Source: a virus
IMG/VR virus record: IMGVR_UViG_3300018082_000024
Coordinates: 1 to 27,329 of that record
Length of the DNA: 27,329 bases
Direction: 5' to 3' (one strand)
Made by a program: the position numbers and the translations under genes. Below the pieces are notes generated by a model. It was not told the DNA's origin and did not search any database. It worked only from the letters and a program-made list of their open reading frames with translations. Numbering within the stretch: position 1 is the first letter of the stretch; each line of letters opens with the position of its first letter. Of this stretch, positions 1 through 8,875 are shown in pieces.

Positions 1-353
1 ACCGGGTAGGTAAACGTATGCCCACCATTTACCGAAAGCCCGAAATCGTAACCCTGCCCAATTGGGTTGTAACGACCAATGGTGATAAGCGCCTCATCCC
101 ACATACCGAGTTTGAGATCGCCTGCCTCGGTGCCAATAGTCGGGTTTTGGCTCGTAGCAGTGAGAGTACTGAATGAGTTATGTGTATGGAACACAAATTT
201 CACCGAGTCGCTTTGCGCTCTCACAACGAAGGCGTAATAGCCATTACTCGCAATGGAAGCCCAAAGGCTATGCTGTTGGAACGCTTCCCCGACATGGAGA
301 ATACTGGTCTCAGACCTGCCCGTTGCAGTGTTGAATTGAGCTAGCCCAAACAA
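1..353 (-). CDS. Partial virion protein, lectin-like, runs off left edge
   Basis: An open frame of 117 codons continues from position 353 to the window edge without a stop. It begins with TTG directly after the TAG of the upstream 772-aa tail gene and is in the same frame. The translation is rich in aromatic and beta-strand-like stretches (ASIASNGYYAFVVRAQ, DSVKFVFHTHNSF), which suggests a jelly-roll or concanavalin-like structural domain. That reading is an inference; no motif is diagnostic. The only Shine-Dalgarno-like element is GGGAG about 13 bases before the TTG, which is far. The segment is therefore either a separate tail gene with a TTG start or a readthrough extension of the preceding tail protein. 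A TTG start directly after TAG also occurs at 4055. Confidence 0.6.
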   Translation of the reverse strand, partial: MFGLAQFNTATGRSETSILHVGEAFQQHSLWASIASNGYYAFVVRAQSDSVKFVFHTHNSFSTLTATSQNPTIGTEAGDLKLGMWDEALITIGRYNPIGQGYDFGLSVNGGHTFTYP

Positions 354-2672
354 CTACGTCCAGGTGCTCCCAACCGTTCGGTACGAACTGTTGTACCAAA
401 TTTCCACCCCATTCCCAACGGTGGGTCGTAAGACGATGTACATCTTGTTCGTCACGTCCCAGGGATCAAGGATATGGTAGCCAACGGCTGCACCAGGCAG
501 GCCAGTCCTGCTAATTGGTATCCAATTCACGGTCCCTGCAGTACGATTCAGCGTGTAAGCGGGGTAGAGTACGTTGCTCTTGATTGCAAGTGTAATGAGT
601 TCCAGGCTCACTGGGCCACCCAAGTCTTCAGATGGCGGCAAGACTACATTACCATCTTCAAGCAACTCGAATTGCCGTGTCTTACGCTCAATGAGCGTGA
701 TCGTCCAGGCTGTATCCCAGCGCTGCATGTTGTTTGTAGAATCATGCCTCACCGCCTGCTCCATTGGGGGCGGCGGGAAGGGCATGACTGACCACACTTC
801 CTCTATGCTTTCCAACCCTGTGTTATCCACGATGTTCGGGTAGAAGATGGTATAGAGGTGCAGCGGGTAAACCGCTTTGCGCATGTGGTCGAGAAAGGCC
901 CGTATCTGCCGCTGCGTGAGACCAGGGAAGGCACTCTCACTAGCTGGAGCGTCAATGGTGAACTCAAAGATGCGGATCGGCTCAGGATTCGGCTGCGCCC
1001 GAATGGTGTAATCAAGAAGAATTGGCGTCGTCGCAGCGGTCGTCGTGGCGAAGTCCCAACGAAAACGGGTACGGCGCTGGATGAACTGCTTAGGTATCAG
1101 GATGACTTGCGGCGTCGGCGTGGTCGTAACACTGAGCGTCCGTGAGTAGGTAGTGCCGTCGTCGGCCTCTAGCACCATCGTGATACTGCCGCCTGTACCG
1201 TTGGCCGCCGCCGTGATGGTGACCTCGAACCAGAGCTTCGGCGTGTTAGGGCAGCCAAGGTCGTTCCAGGGCTCATAGAGGCTGCCGCTTGCGGCGTAGC
1301 GCATCCGTGTGTCCTGCAAGGGGTCAGGGCCAGCAGGGAGCGTCCAATAGGAGGCCTTGAAGCTCAGATCGGTCGCTGTGCTCGCCCAGAGGATAGGCCC
1401 AGAGGTGGACTGGCTTGTGATCCACAGCTCATCACTGGTTGTGGTGCTCAGGTCAAGCAAGGAGCGCCAGACTAATTCGTCCCCCACCTGTTCGAGACAA
1501 ACGATGCGATGCGTGTTGTCAGCCGGCTTCTGAATCTCGGCGTAGAGGTATTGGGTGTCGTCCACCATCGCCCGCACACGCCCGATGAACCGACCAATCG
1601 TTCCTACTTCCAGCGCTCTCTCCTGACTTAAAGCGGGCGCCACATGATAGAAGCGCCCGCCCTGAATCATATAGAGCAGCCCGTAGTGGGTCGGGTAGAG
1701 CATCTTGTCGCCACTCCAGACGTAGGAGTGCCAGCCGTTCCCTCGATCTCGCTTCTTTTGAAGCCCTGGCAGCAGGTCCGTTGTGTTCCCTTGCCCGTCA
1801 AGGTTGAAGATGCCCTCTTCCTTGCCAAACACGGCGTTGTTGGAGAGGCCCACCATCTCGAAGGAGCCAGTGGAAGCGTCGCCTGTCTCGCCTATCGCAT
1901 CAGCAGGGCTCCAGGCGGCGCCACCATTGATGCCGCTGGTGGTCTGGTAATGCAGATTCGGCATCCGCGTCTTATGCAGCACGTCGTTGAGCACCATGAA
2001 CTGCTCGGCTTTATCGTCCGGATTGCCCCGGTTGCTCTCAACCCAGACTGCCCCATCGGTGCTGTAGGCGTACACCGCTGTTTCACCCGCCGCTGCATAG
2101 AGCACATCATCGTAGACCACGAGATCACGGAGCACAGCAGAGCCGTTGGAGTGGGTGAAAACGAGCGTGAAGAAGGCCGTACCCTCTCCTGAGCCAGACC
2201 AGCTACCGAGGCTATAGACTCTTGTTCCCGCTATCGCGACGTAGAGAACGCCCCGAAACTCGACGGCTGCACTGATACGGGCTGGCATAGCTGCCTGTCC
2301 CGAGCCAAGGCCAGCGGTGTACTGGCGTGCCGAGAGCGTGGGGTGGCGCTTGCGGTGATCGACGTTGACGGTGAAGGATGGGCGATTGCCCTTTGGTCGC
2401 TCATAGTAGGCCCCGAAGGGACCATCCCAGGCGCTCTTCTCGAACTGTATCTCTAGGGTTTGGGGGTCGATGGCGTAGCCGTTACGCCCCACGAGGTCAA
2501 CGATAGACCTGCTCGCGTCGTCATATGAGCGATACATCGGCCCATTTTCGCCATCGCGAATCTTGAGGCCGATTTCGCGCAGAATGTTGTTGGGAAGCGT
2601 CTCCTCATCTTCAAATTTCAACTTGATGTGCGAGCTGCCAGGGGGCGCCGCGCGGACCGCAATCCCAGCCAT
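354..2672 (-). CDS. Large tail protein with beta-propeller-like repeats
   Basis: This 772-aa protein contains recurring blade-like units between about residues 130 and 400, such as GVLYVAIAGTRVYSL and DVLYAAAGETAVYAYSTDG, each with paired strands and a W or Y at the end. Such propeller-like repeats are known in phage tail hub or nozzle proteins, so a tail tube-end or nozzle role is inferred from the repeats and from the position after the other tail genes. The C-terminal third is beta-rich and contains a PFPPPPM segment. The ATG follows the TAG of the 460-aa gene with no gap and in the same frame, and no clear Shine-Dalgarno is visible, so translation is probably coupled. It ends with TAG, after which the frame stays open to the window edge. 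Confidence 0.7.
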   Translation of the reverse strand: MAGIAVRAAPPGSSHIKLKFEDEETLPNNILREIGLKIRDGENGPMYRSYDDASRSIVDLVGRNGYAIDPQTLEIQFEKSAWDGPFGAYYERPKGNRPSFTVNVDHRKRHPTLSARQYTAGLGSGQAAMPARISAAVEFRGVLYVAIAGTRVYSLGSWSGSGEGTAFFTLVFTHSNGSAVLRDLVVYDDVLYAAAGETAVYAYSTDGAVWVESNRGNPDDKAEQFMVLNDVLHKTRMPNLHYQTTSGINGGAAWSPADAIGETGDASTGSFEMVGLSNNAVFGKEEGIFNLDGQGNTTDLLPGLQKKRDRGNGWHSYVWSGDKMLYPTHYGLLYMIQGGRFYHVAPALSQERALEVGTIGRFIGRVRAMVDDTQYLYAEIQKPADNTHRIVCLEQVGDELVWRSLLDLSTTTSDELWITSQSTSGPILWASTATDLSFKASYWTLPAGPDPLQDTRMRYAASGSLYEPWNDLGCPNTPKLWFEVTITAAANGTGGSITMVLEADDGTTYSRTLSVTTTPTPQVILIPKQFIQRRTRFRWDFATTTAATTPILLDYTIRAQPNPEPIRIFEFTIDAPASESAFPGLTQRQIRAFLDHMRKAVYPLHLYTIFYPNIVDNTGLESIEEVWSVMPFPPPPMEQAVRHDSTNNMQRWDTAWTITLIERKTRQFELLEDGNVVLPPSEDLGGPVSLELITLAIKSNVLYPAYTLNRTAGTVNWIPISRTGLPGAAVGYHILDPWDVTNKMYIVLRPTVGNGVEIWYNSSYRTVGSTWT

Positions 2673-4055
2673 CTAACGGAAGATTCCGTGCGCGATCCGT
2701 GGTCTAGGAATAGCTATCCCATCGCGCTCCATCGCTGCAGCTTCCGCTTCAAGCTTCTGGACATTCCCATCCCACCGTTGCGTCTCGCCCACCATCTCAA
2801 AGAACGATGCTTTCTGATAGAGCCTTTGAGCCGCAAGCACGGCCAAGTAGTCAGCCGCCTCATCTGAAGGCAACTCCACCGAGTCGGTGGTAGCGCTCAC
2901 GATAGGGTACTTGCCCTCACCGACGATGCGGAGCCAGTGGCCCACAGGGATACCTGGATACCAGTCCTGGTTGCGCGAGAGACGGGTACTGCCCTTTGAA
3001 CCGCCATAGGTGGGACGCTTGTAGAAGCCGTAGCCTCGGTCGTAATACTCCGGTAGGCCGAAGTTCTTGTAGTCGATCACCCGTTCCTTGATGCCAAAGC
3101 CTGCATTGGTCGCAACGCTTGCCTGCTCAAAGTAGCCAAGCTCCACCATAGAGAAGCCGTTCAGATAGAACTCAGAGGCTGGAATGAAGTCCACAAACTC
3201 CTGGATGGTGGCTCCCGTCGTGGAAGCCAGTGGCAGCATGAGCCGTGCATTGTCATAGATAACGGCGCCAGTAGCCTGTGCGGTCAGGACGGCAAAGATA
3301 GGTTGCATCGGGTCCGCTACAGCCTTTGAGACCGTGACGGTGTTCCAGCCTGCCGCCAGCACCGTGTCTACCGTCGTGGTCGTCCCATCGCTGGTGAGTT
3401 GTATGCGTGAAGTGTTGCCAGAGCCAGAGGCCCGCACCGTGAGAATAAGCGTGTCTTGGTCAATCTCGTGAGCAAGTCGAATGCGTTGGCGAATACTTGC
3501 TGAGAGTGGCAGGCTTACCCCATAACGTCCCTCAAAGACCGTCGTAGACTCCCGGGCTGGCGTGCCCGCCACAATCTCCCAATCGAGTAAACGCCCAGTG
3601 GTCAGCCAATACTCGAAGTGCGGGTTGCGCAGCAGGTTCCCAGATGGCATGTCCTCGGAGACGACGTTGGGAATGGCACGCAGAAAGCGTGGATTACGCA
3701 GCGCCTCGTCAATGGCCTGGAGCTTCAACGTTGGGTGGAAACGGTGCATCCGAAAGGTGACACCAGAGGCAATCTGCGCCGAGAAGGGAGTCTGGACGTA
3801 GAGCACCGAGAGATCGGATACGGCATCATCCACCGGCTCGTACTTGGCCGAGGAACGTATCTCGCCACTTGCAGCGCCGCTACTCGGCACGGCATACATG
3901 GGTACCCAGCCGTCGGCAGGACGTTCACGCAATGCGGTCGCTACGAGGTACGTACCGCCAGTGTTGCCAATGGTGGTAGTCGTCAGCGCATGGTAGTCAG
4001 CGATACGTTCTGACATACGCTGCTCGATTTGGAGAACCGTGAAGGTCTGGGCCAA
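2673..4055 (-). CDS. Tail structural protein with central galactose-binding-like domain
   Basis: The product has 460 aa. The start codon is TTG, preceded by AGGAG at 6 bases, which is a good ribosome binding site and decides the start. The N-terminal part looks helical then mixed. Residues about 138-275 begin NLLRNPHFEYW, followed by beta-strands ending in VIYDNARL, a pattern typical of carbohydrate-binding or galactose-binding-like jelly rolls in phage tail proteins. The C-terminus is charged and helical. It lies directly before the propeller-like tail protein, so an adaptor, tube or tail-base role is likely. I do not recognise an exact family. Confidence 0.65.
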   Translation of the reverse strand: MAQTFTVLQIEQRMSERIADYHALTTTTIGNTGGTYLVATALRERPADGWVPMYAVPSSGAASGEIRSSAKYEPVDDAVSDLSVLYVQTPFSAQIASGVTFRMHRFHPTLKLQAIDEALRNPRFLRAIPNVVSEDMPSGNLLRNPHFEYWLTTGRLLDWEIVAGTPARESTTVFEGRYGVSLPLSASIRQRIRLAHEIDQDTLILTVRASGSGNTSRIQLTSDGTTTTVDTVLAAGWNTVTVSKAVADPMQPIFAVLTAQATGAVIYDNARLMLPLASTTGATIQEFVDFIPASEFYLNGFSMVELGYFEQASVATNAGFGIKERVIDYKNFGLPEYYDRGYGFYKRPTYGGSKGSTRLSRNQDWYPGIPVGHWLRIVGEGKYPIVSATTDSVELPSDEAADYLAVLAAQRLYQKASFFEMVGETQRWDGNVQKLEAEAAAMERDGIAIPRPRIAHGIFR

Positions 4056-4064
4056 CTAAGGCTC

Positions 4065-4190
4065 CTATTGCTCGATGATCTGCTTCTGGATGATGTTCTT
4101 GCGCCGCAGCGTGTTCGCCGTCGTGCGCTGTGGCTTCGGCCGCACAGGCTTGCGCGGCGTGTTTCGGTAGACCTTCTTGTCTTTTGGCAT
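4065..4190 (-). CDS. Very basic 41-aa protein
   Basis: The ATG at 4190 overlaps the TAA of the 43-aa gene by one base (TAATG), and AAGGAAG lies just upstream. The product is strongly basic (VYRNTPRKPVRPKPQRTT followed by LRRKN and IIQKQIIEQ), with almost no hydrophobic core. It ends with TAG, and two codons later a second TAG precedes the TTG of the next gene. A nucleic-acid-associated or assembly role would fit the charge but is a guess. Compact spacing and coupled starts support a real gene. Confidence 0.55.
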   Translation of the reverse strand: MPKDKKVYRNTPRKPVRPKPQRTTANTLRRKNIIQKQIIEQ

Positions 4191-4321
4191 TACTTCTTCC
4201 TTGCCTTTCCCGCTTTACGGTAGGCTATGGCTATCGCTTGGCGCTGTGGCTTTCCAGCGTGCATCTCTTTGCGGATGTTTGCTGAAATGACCTTGCGGCT
4301 TGAGCCTTTCTTCAATGGCAT
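4190..4321 (-). CDS. Small basic phage protein, [10 protein letters not shown] type
   Basis: This 43-aa product starts [20 protein letters not shown] and ends GKARKK, with a central [12 protein letters not shown]. Small basic proteins with a QAIAIA...KAGK core are common in phage genomes, and the pattern resembles DUF6496-type sequences; the function is unknown. AGGAG lies about 9 bases upstream of the ATG. It follows the lectin-like gene and is coupled to the next basic gene through a TAATG overlap. The pattern is highly characteristic, so I am fairly sure it is translated. Confidence 0.72.
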   Translation of the reverse strand: MPLKKGSSRKVISANIRKEMHAGKPQRQAIAIAYRKAGKARKK

Positions 4322-4335
4322 GTTCTCTCTCTCCT

Positions 4336-5586
4336 CTACCAACGTAGACTACCGACCCATCTCTTATCGAATGCAAATCTATCAATTGCCTTGTCTCCGC
4401 CACCCTTGCCGCCGCCCTTGCCGCCGCCCTTACCACCGCCCTTACCACCGCCCTTGCCTCCACCGCCACCTCCTCCACCGCCGATAGCAGCGCCAGAGGC
4501 TACCACCTCGATCACTACTTGTGACACCCGCGCAATTGTAGGAGAGCCCGCCGCTGTGTATTTGGCCCCAGTCTCAATCGCGTCAATCGCAGCCTTCGTC
4601 CACTGGAGTAACGTCGCCGGGCTGGTCTCTATGACCTCTCTCGTGTAAGCGTAGGTCACCGCCGGATCGACACTACTACCGGTGTAGTTGGTTCCACCCG
4701 TGCGGATGATTCGCTGGAGCGCGGTATTTCCCGCCGCCTCATCGCGCCACCAGGCAAGATATTGGATAGCCTGGATGATCGGTGTATCCGCCAAGTCCGT
4801 CATCGCATAGAGGTCAATCTCGTCCTGAACAGTAGTACTATTGTAGGTCGTATCGTCGTCTTGGTTTGCCTCATCGACGTTCTGGAAGTTGCTCCCTGCG
4901 CTGGGTGTCCACTCAGTGGTAGTGCCTGCCCCGGTAGGAAGCAATGTCCGCACCTCCAGCCCAGTTGCTAAACCACCACCCGAGATATCGTATAGATAAT
5001 TGTTATTGGCTGTACCTTCACCATTACAAATATACACATCGTCATCGTCCACATTACCTGTGTTGATATGAGCGAAAGCCTTTACACCGTCTAAGTGTCC
5101 ATTAGTGGCGAGAGTATCCCCTGTAAATGTGGCGAAGGTGACTCCATCTACTCTGCATTCGAGCAATCCTGCTGCATCATCAATAAAGTGCTTGAACTCG
5201 ATGAAATACCATGTCGCTGTTGAAGCTGCTGTTAATGTCGAGGTTGCAACAACGGTTATATCACGGCGACAGATCAGCTTACCGGTAGCATCATTTACCA
5301 ACGATCCCTCGGAGCTCCCCAAATCCGCGCTGAATGTGTGCCATATAGGATAGGCACCATTGCCTGCTGCAAGGGAACTGAACCGATAGCCCCTTCCCAT
5401 AATGAGCGTCGTTGTGTTCGTGAAAATAGGAGAGTTCAGTTGAGCTGCCTGCTCATTGGTAACTCGTCGACCATTGATGCCAGTCCTAGCAGCCAACGCC
5501 GATGGAGCATTCACCCAAGCAGAGAACGACCACTTCTCGGTGAAAAGATCATAGTGGTCAAAGCTGTCCGCGAAGAGGAGGGTCAT
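4336..5586 (-). CDS. Lectin-like virion protein with Lys-Gly repeat tail
   Basis: The product has 416 aa. The N-terminal half (about residues 1-230) starts [12 protein letters not shown] and is a beta-rich domain resembling the concanavalin/LamG-like proteins often found among phage tail genes. Features include [12 protein letters not shown] and [13 protein letters not shown] second region of about residues 230-370 contains DLYAMTDL and [12 protein letters not shown]. The C-terminus carries about ten consecutive glycines and then five KGGG units encoded by 12-bp repeats, followed by a short tail. The ATG overlaps the TAA of the preceding gene by one base. A surface-exposed or tail-associated adhesin or decoration protein is inferred. 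Confidence 0.7.
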   Translation of the reverse strand: MTLLFADSFDHYDLFTEKWSFSAWVNAPSALAARTGINGRRVTNEQAAQLNSPIFTNTTTLIMGRGYRFSSLAAGNGAYPIWHTFSADLGSSEGSLVNDATGKLICRRDITVVATSTLTAASTATWYFIEFKHFIDDAAGLLECRVDGVTFATFTGDTLATNGHLDGVKAFAHINTGNVDDDDVYICNGEGTANNNYLYDISGGGLATGLEVRTLLPTGAGTTTEWTPSAGSNFQNVDEANQDDDTTYNSTTVQDEIDLYAMTDLADTPIIQAIQYLAWWRDEAAGNTALQRIIRTGGTNYTGSSVDPAVTYAYTREVIETSPATLLQWTKAAIDAIETGAKYTAAGSPTIARVSQVVIEVVASGAAIGGGGGGGGGKGGGKGGGKGGGKGGGKGGGDKAIDRFAFDKRWVGSLRW

Positions 5587-5957
5587 TATCGACGCCGAAC
5601 ACCCGTAGTTATTTCCTCTCGAACCCGTCCCAGTCTATCTAGTTCTGCTGTTGATAGGGGAGTCGATCCAGGTATTGTCTCTACCCCAAGGCTCCAGCGC
5701 TGACATTCATCTAGGTCTTTCTGGATGTTTCGCAGTCTGCCTGCTGCATCAGTCGTGACTATGGTTGCTACCTGAGCGCGAGTCAGTGCTGTCCGCCCAG
5801 CGATAGGAGCGTCTGACCACCAGAGGTAACTTGCTCCTTTAGGTTCACCACGTCCGCCAGGAGGCATTCCTTGGGGCGCAATCTGCATCTTGCCCGTTGG
5901 GAGGCCATCTTTATCCAGTTCCGGCGTAGAGACGATGGGTATGGTGTAGTAGGGCAT
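5586..5957 (-). CDS. Hypothetical protein of the tail region, 123 aa
   Basis: I take the start at MPYYTIPIVSTPELDKDG (ATG at 5957). The longer open frame would run back to 6119 over the end of the preceding gene, and its translation there (Arg/Gly/Ser rich) looks like a shadow. The protein contains APQGMPPGGRG and a C-terminal charged helix (AAGRLRNIQKDLDECQRW, then TTGVRRR). It ends with TAA overlapping the ATG of the lectin-like gene. I do not recognise the family; the location suggests a small tail or connector component. No strong ribosome binding site is visible, so the start is uncertain. Confidence 0.6.
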   Translation of the reverse strand: MPYYTIPIVSTPELDKDGLPTGKMQIAPQGMPPGGRGEPKGASYLWWSDAPIAGRTALTRAQVATIVTTDAAGRLRNIQKDLDECQRWSLGVETIPGSTPLSTAELDRLGRVREEITTGVRRR

Positions 5958-6003
5958 GGCTCGTTCGAGACTATCTCGCGGTCGTTTACGAAGATTCCAT
6001 GAA

Positions 6004-6600
6004 TTAACGCACCCCTGGTAGCGAGGCTGAGTTGATTTCAGCCCAAGAGATAGACCAGAGCCATGAAGGCCCTGTCGTTCCTGCCCAGCTATAGACAATA
6101 AAAGCGGCGGGCCCGACAAGAAATATGGGGACAGCAGGCGTCCATAGCGGGCCTGGCAGAATGCCCTCAGCCGGGCTCACGTCAGGAGCAATATCAGCGC
6201 TGAACAAGCGCATCCCGTATCCAGCAATCGCTGTTGGATTGCTGTAGATGCTGCAAATGTTGGGGTTGCCGCCGGATGTTCGATTTGAGACGACTTTCTC
6301 AGATGTGCCCCCCGTGTTGTAGCGGTCGATGCTATCCATCTCAAGAATGAGCTCGATGTCGCCACCAGCCACCGTCCCTGTCTGGGAAAGGTCAACGTAG
6401 AGCGGGATGATTGTGATGCCCAATGGCACGTCGATCAGAAAAGTCGGCGTGGTGTTGGCGAAGGACGTCTGACCCGTAACCGTATCGTTCTGGTCGGCGT
6501 CTGAGGCAATAAAGATTTGTCCATAGATGCCAAGCCCAAGAAGGAGATCGCGGCTTTCCGAGAAGTACTTGCTGAAGTGGTCCCGCGCTACGGTGCTCAT
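6004..6600 (-). CDS. Putative beta-rich virion protein, 198 aa
   Basis: The start ATG overlaps the TGA of the upstream gene (ATGA). The protein opens with a short helix (MSTVARDHFSKYFSESRDLLLGLGIYGQ is split over residues 1-28) and then turns into a series of strands including TPTFLIDVPLG, IPLYVDLSQTGTVAGGDIEL and AAFIVYSWAG. Its composition resembles small beta-sandwich proteins near phage tail genes. A decoration, head-completion or minor tail role is inferred from location only. The C-terminal PSWLWSISWAEINS is unusually Trp-rich. Confidence 0.65.
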   Translation of the reverse strand: MSTVARDHFSKYFSESRDLLLGLGIYGQIFIASDADQNDTVTGQTSFANTTPTFLIDVPLGITIIPLYVDLSQTGTVAGGDIELILEMDSIDRYNTGGTSEKVVSNRTSGGNPNICSIYSNPTAIAGYGMRLFSADIAPDVSPAEGILPGPLWTPAVPIFLVGPAAFIVYSWAGTTGPSWLWSISWAEINSASLPGVR

Positions 6601-7253
6601 CGTGGCGCCGGAGCCGCCTGACGGAGCAAGCCCATTGCCTGCGCCGTCGCTTGGTGCTTGTCGATGATGTGGGCCTCAAGGCGCACCCGAATACGCTCTT
6701 TAGCGTCTCGCCCTACGCCGATGTCTGAGACGAAGAAGTTGGGGTCGTTGCTCATCTCCGTCACCTGCTCCTCTAACCGCTCATCGGGAATCAGGCGCCG
6801 CTTGCCGTGCTGGGCGCAGACGGGGCAAGCAGTGTAGAGCAGCGGCTCCTTACCGGAGCAAGCGTTGAAGCCCTTCTCAGCGTGCTGGGAGCCGCAGATG
6901 GGGCAGACGGGATAGAAACCATGCCGCAGGAGCAACTGAACGTTGGATGAGGGCACAAAGCGCATGTTGCCCTTCGCGTCATACATCCGCACGTTGATGG
7001 GGCCTCGATGCGTCACTGAGCCGATGTTGGAGAGTCCCTGCGTCACGGTAGCTGTAGCAGCCGCGAGGTCTTCTGTGCTTTCAGCGGTACGGTTAGCGAA
7101 GTTCGCGCTGAAAACCTCCTCGTTGGTCACTACTCGCGAGGCAGCGGCGTTCAACTGCTTCCGGTTCTCTGCCATCTTACGTAACCGCTCCCCATTAGCA
7201 GCCCTGGCATCGAGCTGTGCCTGCGTCGGTGGTTTCTTTTCAGTCACTGCCAT
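6597..7253 (-). CDS. Zinc-binding hypothetical protein in the head/tail region
   Basis: This 218-aa protein has a helical N-terminus (about 1-75), then NVQLLLRHGFYPVCPICG and a Cys/His cluster: C117, C120, H124, C132, C143, C146 and H149, spaced like one or two zinc ribbons. The C-terminus is helical and basic. The ATG is preceded by AGGAG at 6 bases. The gene overlaps the upstream one by 14 bp and the downstream one by 4 bp, so it belongs to the capsid operon. An assembly or RNA/DNA-binding role is possible, but I do not recognise the family. Confidence 0.65.
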   Translation of the reverse strand: MAVTEKKPPTQAQLDARAANGERLRKMAENRKQLNAAASRVVTNEEVFSANFANRTAESTEDLAAATATVTQGLSNIGSVTHRGPINVRMYDAKGNMRFVPSSNVQLLLRHGFYPVCPICGSQHAEKGFNACSGKEPLLYTACPVCAQHGKRRLIPDERLEEQVTEMSNDPNFFVSDIGVGRDAKERIRVRLEAHIIDKHQATAQAMGLLRQAAPAPR

Positions 7254-7542
7254 TAGCTGCTCCTATATGTTGCAGGGTGATGGGGTACTCCGGTATCTGC
7301 CCCGATGTCTCCCACACCTCGCTGAAGTCGTCATGCTCAAAGTAGACGCGCCATTCTCGGCTCTCAGGCATATACACGGCGCCTCTGAACTCCGCGCTCT
7401 CAGGGATGCCCTCGAGCACGGTGAACTGGTGGTACTCGCCTCGTTGAAAGAGCGCCTTGAACGCTCCAGCTGTCAGCGCGAAGTAACCAAGGCATCGCCG
7501 CTCCTGGGGCCTTCCATCGAGGTCGCTAGAGATGAGCGGCAT
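7240..7542 (-). CDS. Hypothetical protein, 100 aa
   Basis: The frame sits between two operon genes, with a one-base overlap at its start (TAATG) and a 14-bp overlap at its end. The product is mixed and acidic at the C-terminus: GYFALTAGAFKALFQRG, then GAVYMPESREWRVYFEHDDF. This could be a small alpha/beta domain. Small proteins between capsid and tail genes are often head-tail connectors or chaperones, but nothing here is specific for one. Confidence 0.6.
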   Translation of the reverse strand: MPLISSDLDGRPQERRCLGYFALTAGAFKALFQRGEYHQFTVLEGIPESAEFRGAVYMPESREWRVYFEHDDFSEVWETSGQIPEYPITLQHIGAANGSD

Positions 7543-8123
7543 TAGTAATTGAGTCCTGGATGGCTCTGCCAGTTGCGCAGCTTGTAGCGCATCTGCCGTG
7601 GCTTGTCCGTCACGGGGTTGCGCTTATGCTTCTTGATCCGTTCCTGCAACGCCTCGCGGAACATCTGGTCGAACTGCTCTCTCGGCGGCAGGCCACGCCG
7701 TTCCCGGATGCCCTCGAAGTCGATGGGCCCCTTGCCCTGCTTTTTGAGCTCAGCCTGCTTCTCGAACTCCGCGATAGCGATTTCCTCCAACTCAGCACCT
7801 TCCACGTTGCCGTTGGCGACGAGAAAGAGCGGCTGCGTGCCATCTGGACCAACGATCATGATTGGCTTCGGTGGGAGAGCAGCGCGCCCTCCCACCCGAT
7901 AGGCCAGGTCCTTCACATGTCTCTGGCTCACCGCCATCACCGGCATCTGCTCCGCTGGCGGCAGCAAGTCCTCCATGCCGTTCTTCATCCCCAACATCGC
8001 TGAGGGGAAGAACATACCCTTCGCTCGTAGCCGTGCCTGATAGCGCATGATCTCATCCTCCATCCGTCGCTCGGTAAGAAAGCGTTCTGGGAAGAAAAAC
8101 TCGTCGTGCGCGTAGTCAGGCAT
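7542..8123 (-). CDS. Hypothetical charged protein of the capsid operon, 193 aa
   Basis: The start ATG lies 2 bases after the stop of the preceding gene. The protein begins MPDYAHDEFFFPERFLTERR and is strongly charged. It has a central short strand region (KPIMIVGPDGTQPLFLVANG) and a long charged helical C-terminal half (EEIAIAEFEKQAELKKQGKG, then EALQERIKKHKRNP). This mixture suits an assembly or head-associated factor, but I cannot name a family. It has no signal peptide or membrane segment. Confidence 0.62.
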   Translation of the reverse strand: MPDYAHDEFFFPERFLTERRMEDEIMRYQARLRAKGMFFPSAMLGMKNGMEDLLPPAEQMPVMAVSQRHVKDLAYRVGGRAALPPKPIMIVGPDGTQPLFLVANGNVEGAELEEIAIAEFEKQAELKKQGKGPIDFEGIRERRGLPPREQFDQMFREALQERIKKHKRNPVTDKPRQMRYKLRNWQSHPGLNY

Positions 8124-8125
8124 CG

Positions 8126-8875
8126 TTAGTCTAGTTTCAGCTCAATCATGCCAAACTCGGTGGTAGCGGCAACCTCAATGACATGCCCCACGATAGGTGT
8201 GATCTCAGTAGGAGGCGCAGCCTCCGTGAGACCCCACGCCTCGACGCTGCCATCAGTAGCATTGGAGGCCATGACGCTCAAACCGATGATGACCGTGCCG
8301 TCAATCAAGACGGAGCAAGGCCCCTTTGTCTGAAGCCAGCAACAGTCCCCTGCGACCACGGCCATCTGTGTCACGCCCAGAAGCAGGGCGGTGTTGACGC
8401 TTGCATGAATGATGAAGTCGCGATAAGGGTTCTTGTGCACGCCCACGGTTGTGGCGGCAACGAATGCCAGCTTGACGCCAGTATCCAGGTTGAAGTTGCC
8501 TGTTCCAGCGGAGGCGATGGCGAGATGATTAGCGATGCGGTAGGCATAGCCCTCTCCCGTATCGTCCTCGACGTTGAGGTAGCCCTGTGCGACCTCATTG
8601 AGGTCCATCGCGGTCGCGCCGAGCGTTACGCTCAGTACCTTCGTGCCAATCCCAGGAATATCTACCGCGAGTTCATCCCAGTTGGCCTCGGGGATTTCCG
8701 ATTGCACAAGGTTCCCAGCAGGGATAGTGCCGCCAGCCCTTGCGTAGCGGAACTGTCGTCCACTAGGGGTAACCAGAATGGTGCCCCAGGGATGGCGGCC
8801 CATGCCGTCAGCCTGCGTGGCGTGAATTTCGTACTGGGCGCCCTCGCGCCCGAAGATGATATTCGGAAAGCTCAT
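8126..8875 (-). CDS. Probable capsid-associated (decoration-like) protein
   Basis: The product has 249 aa with a beta-rich sequence. It begins MSFPNIIFGREGAQYEIH and includes GRQFRYARAGGTIPAGNLVQ, KVLSVTLGATAMDLNEVAQG, GEGYAYRIANH and CCWLQTKGPC. Proteins of this layout commonly follow the major capsid gene in environmental phages and are assumed to be structural; their exact role is not established. Its place just after the capsid gene and a membrane peptide supports a capsid-associated or decoration function. An AAAGGAA sequence about 6 bases before the ATG serves as ribosome binding site. Confidence 0.68.
   Translation of the reverse strand: MSFPNIIFGREGAQYEIHATQADGMGRHPWGTILVTPSGRQFRYARAGGTIPAGNLVQSEIPEANWDELAVDIPGIGTKVLSVTLGATAMDLNEVAQGYLNVEDDTGEGYAYRIANHLAIASAGTGNFNLDTGVKLAFVAATTVGVHKNPYRDFIIHASVNTALLLGVTQMAVVAGDCCWLQTKGPCSVLIDGTVIIGLSVMASNATDGSVEAWGLTEAAPPTEITPIVGHVIEVAATTEFGMIELKLD

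Noticed and set aside
1644-2192. Plus-strand frame of 182 codons in the tail protein gene
   Set aside because: It is the antisense shadow of the propeller-like gene and has no start signal.
1-4190. Genome-wide reassignment of UAG to an amino acid
   Set aside because: UAG ends normal genes elsewhere (for example at 24053-24055 and 26857-26859) and other genes are not broken by UAG, so only local readthrough remains possible.
4227-4648. Pro-rich and Arg-rich frames over the KGGG repeat
   Set aside because: They are other-frame readings of the 12-bp repeat, without start signals.
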